Shown in pieces: positions 6,498 through 9,111 of a DNA stretch of 9,111 bases. The translations under genes were made by a program, and so were the position numbers. The stretch spans positions 3,274,591 to 3,283,701 of the forward strand of contig NZ_JAUDRJ010000003.1 in NCBI RefSeq assembly GCF_030382115.1. Reading direction: 5' to 3'. The notes under the pieces are model-generated. The model had not been told where the DNA came from. It did no database searches and saw only the letters and a list, made by a program, of their open reading frames with translations. Position 1 is the first letter of the stretch, and every line of letters begins with the position of its first letter. This DNA is from Nostoc sp. GT001 (GTDB lineage: Bacteria; Cyanobacteriota; Cyanobacteriia; Cyanobacteriales; Nostocaceae).

Positions 6498-7343
6498 ATG
6501 GCAGAAAATTCAAGTAATAGTGGTAGCAGCAACTCCCCTACTAGTGAGAATAGTCCGATTAGAGATTCGCCCTTCGGTCGCTTGAGTGAAGTTATCCCTG
6601 AGAAAGACCTCCCCAAGATATTCAGTGGTGTTGGTAATGGAGAAAGTGGTGGTAGCCCATTTGGTGGTGGTGCTGGCGGTGGTAGTAACCCTGATTTAGC
6701 CTATGGTGGTAATCCCTTCGCTGGCGACAACTTCTGGAATATCTTTGCAGGGGGTGTAAACCCATCCGCAGGTGGTAGTAACCCATCCGCAGGTGGTGGG
6801 AACCCATTCGCAGGTGGTGGCAACCCATCCGCAGGTGGTGGGAATCCATTCGCAGGTGGTGGTAGCCCATCCGCAGGCGGTGGCAACCCATTCGCAGGTG
6901 GTGGCAACCCATTCGCAGGTGGTAGTAGCCCATCCGCAGGCGGTGGCAACCCATTCGCAGGTGGCGGCAACCCATTCGCAGGTGGTGGCAGCGACCCTTT
7001 GACTGGTGCTGGTGGCGGGAACCCATCCGCAGGTGGTAGTAACCAAGGTACTGGTAGCGACCCTTTGACTGGTGCTGGTAGCCAGACCTATGGTATTAGC
7101 ACAAGTGAAATACCAAACGGATTCGATTTGAGGGTTACTATTGACAAGGTAGTTGACTCAAGGCTTGACAAGGAACTGGGTGGTGGAGGAATCCTATCAT
7201 TTGGTGGTAGTGGACAAACCTCTCCATTTGCTGGTGGACAAACCCTACCATTAGGTGGTGATGCACAAACCTCCCCATTTGGTAGTAGTGGACAAACCTC
7301 CCCATTTGGTGGTGGTCAAACCCTACCATTTAGCGGTCAATAA
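6498..7343 (+). CDS. Gly/Asn/Pro-rich NPFAGG heptad-repeat protein, unknown function
   Basis: I do not recognise this 281-residue protein. Residues about 1-40 are Ser/Asn-rich and lead into SPFGRLSEVIPEKDLPKIF, a short amphipathic segment. Residues 85-161 are eleven tandem heptads of consensus GGGNP[FS]A, followed by GGGSDPLTGA, one more heptad and a second SDPLTGAG. Residues about 201-230 are the only ordinary-looking part (FDLRVTIDKVVDSRLDKELG). The C-terminus holds five QT[SL]P[FL] copies. There is no Sec signal, membrane helix, cysteine or PEP-CTERM motif. The neighbour at 7704 shares the NPFAG heptads and the amphipathic motif, so the two are likely paralogous or partner proteins. Extreme glycine richness suggests a disordered or structural role, which is inference. 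The start is chosen by AAGAGGA nine bases upstream. Confidence 0.78.
   Translation: MAENSSNSGSSNSPTSENSPIRDSPFGRLSEVIPEKDLPKIFSGVGNGESGGSPFGGGAGGGSNPDLAYGGNPFAGDNFWNIFAGGVNPSAGGSNPSAGGGNPFAGGGNPSAGGGNPFAGGGSPSAGGGNPFAGGGNPFAGGSSPSAGGGNPFAGGGNPFAGGGSDPLTGAGGGNPSAGGSNQGTGSDPLTGAGSQTYGISTSEIPNGFDLRVTIDKVVDSRLDKELGGGGILSFGGSGQTSPFAGGQTLPLGGDAQTSPFGSSGQTSPFGGGQTLPFSGQ
6750..6980. repeat. 21-bp coding minisatellite, eleven units
   Basis: Eleven uninterrupted 21-bp units, each encoding GG[GSV][NS]P[FS]A, differ at only a few bases. The Phe/Ser alternation comes from a single TTC/TCC change. Units 6-8 (6855-6917) and 9-11 (6918-6980) form a higher-order 63-bp duplication differing at two positions. 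Because 21 is divisible by three, open frames arise on both strands here, but only the + frame is believable. Confidence 0.95.
6990..7079. repeat. 24-bp direct repeat encoding SDPLTGAG
   Basis: Identical 24-base segments lie at 6990-7013 and 7056-7079, 66 bases apart, bracketing one further NPSA heptad. The identity includes all third codon positions, indicating recent duplication. Confidence 0.85.
7212..7340. repeat. Imperfect QT[SL]PF repeat at the end of the first repeat gene
   Basis: Five copies of a CAAACC-T/C-C/T-CCATT-type unit encode QTSPF or QTLPF/L, separated by two to five Gly/Ser-rich residues. Spacing is less regular than in the 21-bp array. Confidence 0.8.
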
Positions 7344-7425
7344 ATCCCGTTTGCTTAATAGAATCCTTGCAAAAATGAGCAGATAAATAGACGGAACAAT
7401 AATGAGTTCTTCAGTACATAGTATG

Positions 7426-7518
7426 CTAGTACAGTTTGGCGCAAATAAACATACCATTCGATAAAGCTCAAAAGCATGTATTATTATCGTTGATGTGCCT
7501 TCTGCCTTATTGTACTAG
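7426..7518. mobile_element. Candidate 93-bp MITE-like element
   Basis: CTAGTACA (7426-7433) and TGTACTAG (7511-7518) are perfect 8-bp terminal inverted repeats. Inside them the ends stay partly similar: TTTGGCGCAAA on the left against TAAGGCAGAAG on the reversed right. No transposase is encoded and no target-site duplication is obvious. It could be a miniature element mobilised in trans or just a chance inverted repeat. Confidence 0.35.
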
Positions 7519-7580
7519 TTTGCTGTTTTATGTCCTGTAACTCTTTATAGGTAATAATTTAAGCAATATTTTCTGTTAGT

Positions 7581-7611
7581 TTGACAGTAAGATAATTAAA
7601 GCCTTTATTTT
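7581..7611 (+). promoter_or_regulatory. Possible sigma-70-type promoter for the PEP-CTERM gene
   Basis: A consensus TTGACA (7581-7586) is followed after 19 bases by TATTTT (7606-7611), about 92 bases before the ATG. An alternative -10, TATAAA, lies at 7646-7651. If real, the second repeat gene has its own promoter and is not only read from the first. Confidence 0.35.
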
Positions 7612-7703
7612 AAAGAGATTTTGGGTTTAGCAAATTCATAATTGTTATAAAAAGTACTGAATCCTTACTAAATTTTTAACTAAAGATAGGAAAATTAGCG
7701 CCA

Positions 7704-9050
7704 ATGGAAGAGTCTGCTGTCAATCCCCTTAATGGTGGAGTTCTCTTAAGTGCAGGTGTCCCTAACAGCGTTAGTTCCTTTGCTCCCAATGGCAGTTTGT
7801 CTGCTGAAGGGAGCATGTTGACAGGTAGTAGCAATCTGTTATTAGGTAACGGTAACAATCCCATTCCAGGTGGCGGTATTAACCCGTTTGCAGGCGATGC
7901 TGGCAGTGGGCTTCAGCAATTAATCTTTGATCGATTAAAGTCAATTTTAGGTGATAACTTTTTCAAAGGTATTGACAACACATTGGCAGGAGGTAGTAAT
8001 CCTTTTGCAAACAGTGGTTATCCGATTCCAGGTGGGGCTACCAACCCATTTGCAGGCAGTGGTAATGCGATTTCAGGAGGAAGTAACCCATTTGCAGGCG
8101 GTAGTAATCCGTTTTTAGGCGGTGGTAATGCGATTCCAGGAGGAAGTAATCCTATAGCAAGTGCTGGAAGTCTGCTTCAACAATCGCCTTTCGATCCGTT
8201 GAAAGAAGTTCTTGGTAACAATATACTCTTTAGTAACATTGGGAATACATCTAATTCAGGTAGCCAAACCTTTAATCAGAGCAACGCACCGATTGGGAAA
8301 AGTAACAAGAATTTTGGTAATAATAACGCAACTATTGGTAATTTTAATTCGGATTATGGCAGTAACAGTGGAACCATTGGGAATGGTAACTGGAACTTTA
8401 ATAATGACAACGCAACCATCGGTAATGGCAACTGGCTATTTGGAAAGAGTAACACAACTCTTGGTAACGGCAACTGGTATTGGGACGATGGAAGTAATAA
8501 TTCAACATTAGGTAATGGTAATTGGCACTTTGGCAGTGACAACGCAACCATTGGAAACGGCAATTGGGACTTCGGTACTAATAACACAATTATTGGTAAT
8601 GGTAACTGGGTTTTTACCAATGGAAATGAAATTATTGGTAATGGCAATTGGTTAACAAAGACTGATAACACAAAGATTGGAAACGCTAACAATATCAGCA
8701 GTTTAAATTTATCCCCACTAGGAATAAAAACTGATGTTAACAATCTGATTGACTCTCTTATAGGTAAAGTAGGTCAAAATTTTCTTGGGTTCACAGGGAA
8801 TTTTGATGTATCAAGTAGCCAAACCTTTAAACGCCTCATCTCTTCTAAAAGTGTTGGTAATGACACTGATATATCTAGCGATATTGAGCAACTTTTGGCA
8901 TCACTCAGCCCAATTCAAGAAAATTTCATCAATTATCAGCCTGTGCAAAACCCTCAGCCTGTCCCAGAACCTGCTTCTTCAGTGTCGTTGGTAGTAATGG
9001 GATTCGTGTGTTTGCTGTTGTCACTGTTCAAAAAAAAGCAACACTGTTAA
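7704..9050 (+). CDS. PEP-CTERM protein with NPFAGG and GNGNW repeats, unknown function
   Basis: This 448-residue protein has three parts. Residues about 50-155 carry NPFAGG-type and GNAIPGGSNP-type repeats like those in the neighbour at 6498, interrupted by FDRLKSILGDNFF and, just after, FDPLKEVLGNN. Residues 196-335 are about ten units of a 14-residue repeat, consensus T-I-G-N-G-N-W-x-F-x-x-x-N-x, rich in Asn and with regularly spaced Ile, Trp and Phe, which suggests a beta-solenoid. Residues 421-448 are a PEP-CTERM signal: PEP (421-423), a hydrophobic helix (about 427-442) and KKK. Known PEP-CTERM proteins are membrane-delivered and processed by exosortases, so surface or extracellular location is expected. 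No Sec signal peptide is seen at the N-terminus (MEESAVNPLNGG), and a stop at 7677 rules out extension. The Shine-Dalgarno is weak. Function is unknown; a matrix or sheath role is inference. Confidence 0.87.
   Translation: MEESAVNPLNGGVLLSAGVPNSVSSFAPNGSLSAEGSMLTGSSNLLLGNGNNPIPGGGINPFAGDAGSGLQQLIFDRLKSILGDNFFKGIDNTLAGGSNPFANSGYPIPGGATNPFAGSGNAISGGSNPFAGGSNPFLGGGNAIPGGSNPIASAGSLLQQSPFDPLKEVLGNNILFSNIGNTSNSGSQTFNQSNAPIGKSNKNFGNNNATIGNFNSDYGSNSGTIGNGNWNFNNDNATIGNGNWLFGKSNTTLGNGNWYWDDGSNNSTLGNGNWHFGSDNATIGNGNWDFGTNNTIIGNGNWVFTNGNEIIGNGNWLTKTDNTKIGNANNISSLNLSPLGIKTDVNNLIDSLIGKVGQNFLGFTGNFDVSSSQTFKRLISSKSVGNDTDISSDIEQLLASLSPIQENFINYQPVQNPQPVPEPASSVSLVVMGFVCLLLSLFKKKQHC
8260..8830. repeat. 16-bp direct repeat flanking the GNGNW array
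   Basis: GTAGCCAAACCTTTAA occurs at 8260-8275 and 8815-8830, both in frame and encoding SQTF, on either side of the solenoid-like array. A related GTAGCCAGACCTATGG (SQTY) is at 7079-7094 in the neighbouring gene. Confidence 0.7.
8289..8708. repeat. 42-bp coding repeat, about ten units (GNGNW)
   Basis: Units are 42 bp, except the fifth, which is 48 bp (16 residues, with an extra acidic YWDDG). The first two units and the last are degenerate (GKSNKNF, GNFNSDY, GNANNIS). Gly, Asn and Ile/Leu codons vary between units (GGT/GGA, AAT/AAC, ATT/ATC/TTA/CTT) while the amino acids are kept. Confidence 0.92.
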
Positions 9051-9077
9051 GGTAAATTCAATCCTTCTAAACTTATT

Positions 9078-9085
9078 GCGATCGC
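9078..9085. repeat. HIP1 octamer in the 3' flank
   Basis: A perfect GCGATCGC lies just after the PEP-CTERM gene. It is the first HIP1 site after the one at 5762-5769. Confidence 0.8.
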
Positions 9086-9092
9086 ACTTTCT

Positions 9093-9111
9093 GTGGGAGC
9101 ATCCCACTTTT
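9093..9111 (+). terminator. Intrinsic terminator after the PEP-CTERM gene
   Basis: GTGGGA-GCA-TCCCAC forms a perfect 6-bp stem with a three-base loop, immediately followed by TTTT at the window edge, 43 bases after the stop codon. The T-tract may continue beyond the window. The hairpin is compact, so it could also be a repeat element doubling as a terminator. Confidence 0.7.

Larger units (their letters stand above)
7344..7703. other. Intergenic region between the two repeat-protein genes
   Basis: This 360-bp AT-rich spacer has no gene longer than about 20 codons. It contains a candidate small inverted-repeat element (7426-7518) and a possible promoter (7581-7611). No clear terminator follows the stop at 7343. 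Confidence 0.6.

Noticed and set aside
6750..6980. CRISPR array
   Set aside because: The periodic 21-bp units are contiguous with no variable spacers and encode a clean heptapeptide.
6622..7046. Long minus-strand and alternate-frame reading frames across the 21-bp array (up to 134 codons of His/Arg- or Pro-rich repeats)
   Set aside because: A 21-bp repeat without stops stays open in several frames. These have no ribosome-binding site and only mirror the + strand array.
8289..8708. RTX calcium-binding repeats
   Set aside because: The repeats lack the GGxGxD nonapeptide pattern; the unit is 14 residues with GNGNW.
8354..8743. Minus-strand 129-codon frame opposite the GNGNW array
   Set aside because: It is the antisense of a 42-bp in-frame repeat and has no start signal; the + frame has a clear C-terminal sorting signal.

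Overview
The window looks like chromosomal DNA of a filamentous, probably heterocyst-forming cyanobacterium of the Nostoc/Anabaena type. Three things support this. There are two phycobilisome-related genes (a CpcS/CpeS bilin lyase and an NblB-like HEAT protein). The palindrome GCGATCGC (HIP1) occurs eight times in 9.1 kb. The intergenic DNA carries short repeats of the kind that litter Nostoc genomes: a TCTCTACGAGA-cored palindrome, C-rich octamer tandems and GCAGAG/GCAAAG arrays. The genus is inferred, not proven.

Layout. Positions 1-405 are a repeat-bearing intergenic region. A small 2TM-domain membrane protein (406-909, +) converges on a two-gene minus-strand unit: an NblB-like HEAT-repeat protein (2333-1653) followed by a CpcS/CpeS-family lyase (1577-1011). 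A 9-bp palindrome lies in the convergent gap. After a 336-bp divergent spacer comes a zinc-independent quinone-oxidoreductase-type MDR enzyme (2670-3683, +). It overlaps by 8 nt the only plausible start of a 768-residue exported pentapeptide-repeat membrane protein (3676-5982, +). The N-terminus of that protein, including about half of its signal-peptide core, is encoded by intergenic-type repeats.

The most unusual part is 6498-9050. Two neighbouring same-strand genes encode low-complexity Gly/Asn/Pro-rich proteins that share NPFAGG heptads and a short SPF-x-x-L amphipathic motif. The first (281 aa) contains an almost pure 21-bp minisatellite. The second (448 aa) has about ten 14-residue GNGNW repeats and ends in a PEP-CTERM sorting signal. 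Neither has a recognisable Sec signal peptide. I read them as a related pair, possibly cell-surface or matrix proteins, of a type I do not recognise. A possible 93-bp MITE-like element lies between them, and a strong hairpin-plus-T-tract terminator follows the second at the window edge.

How the genes fit together. The lyase and NblB-like protein plausibly act in phycobiliprotein assembly and turnover. The other genes show no obvious shared pathway. The two repeat proteins are the best candidates for an undescribed system.
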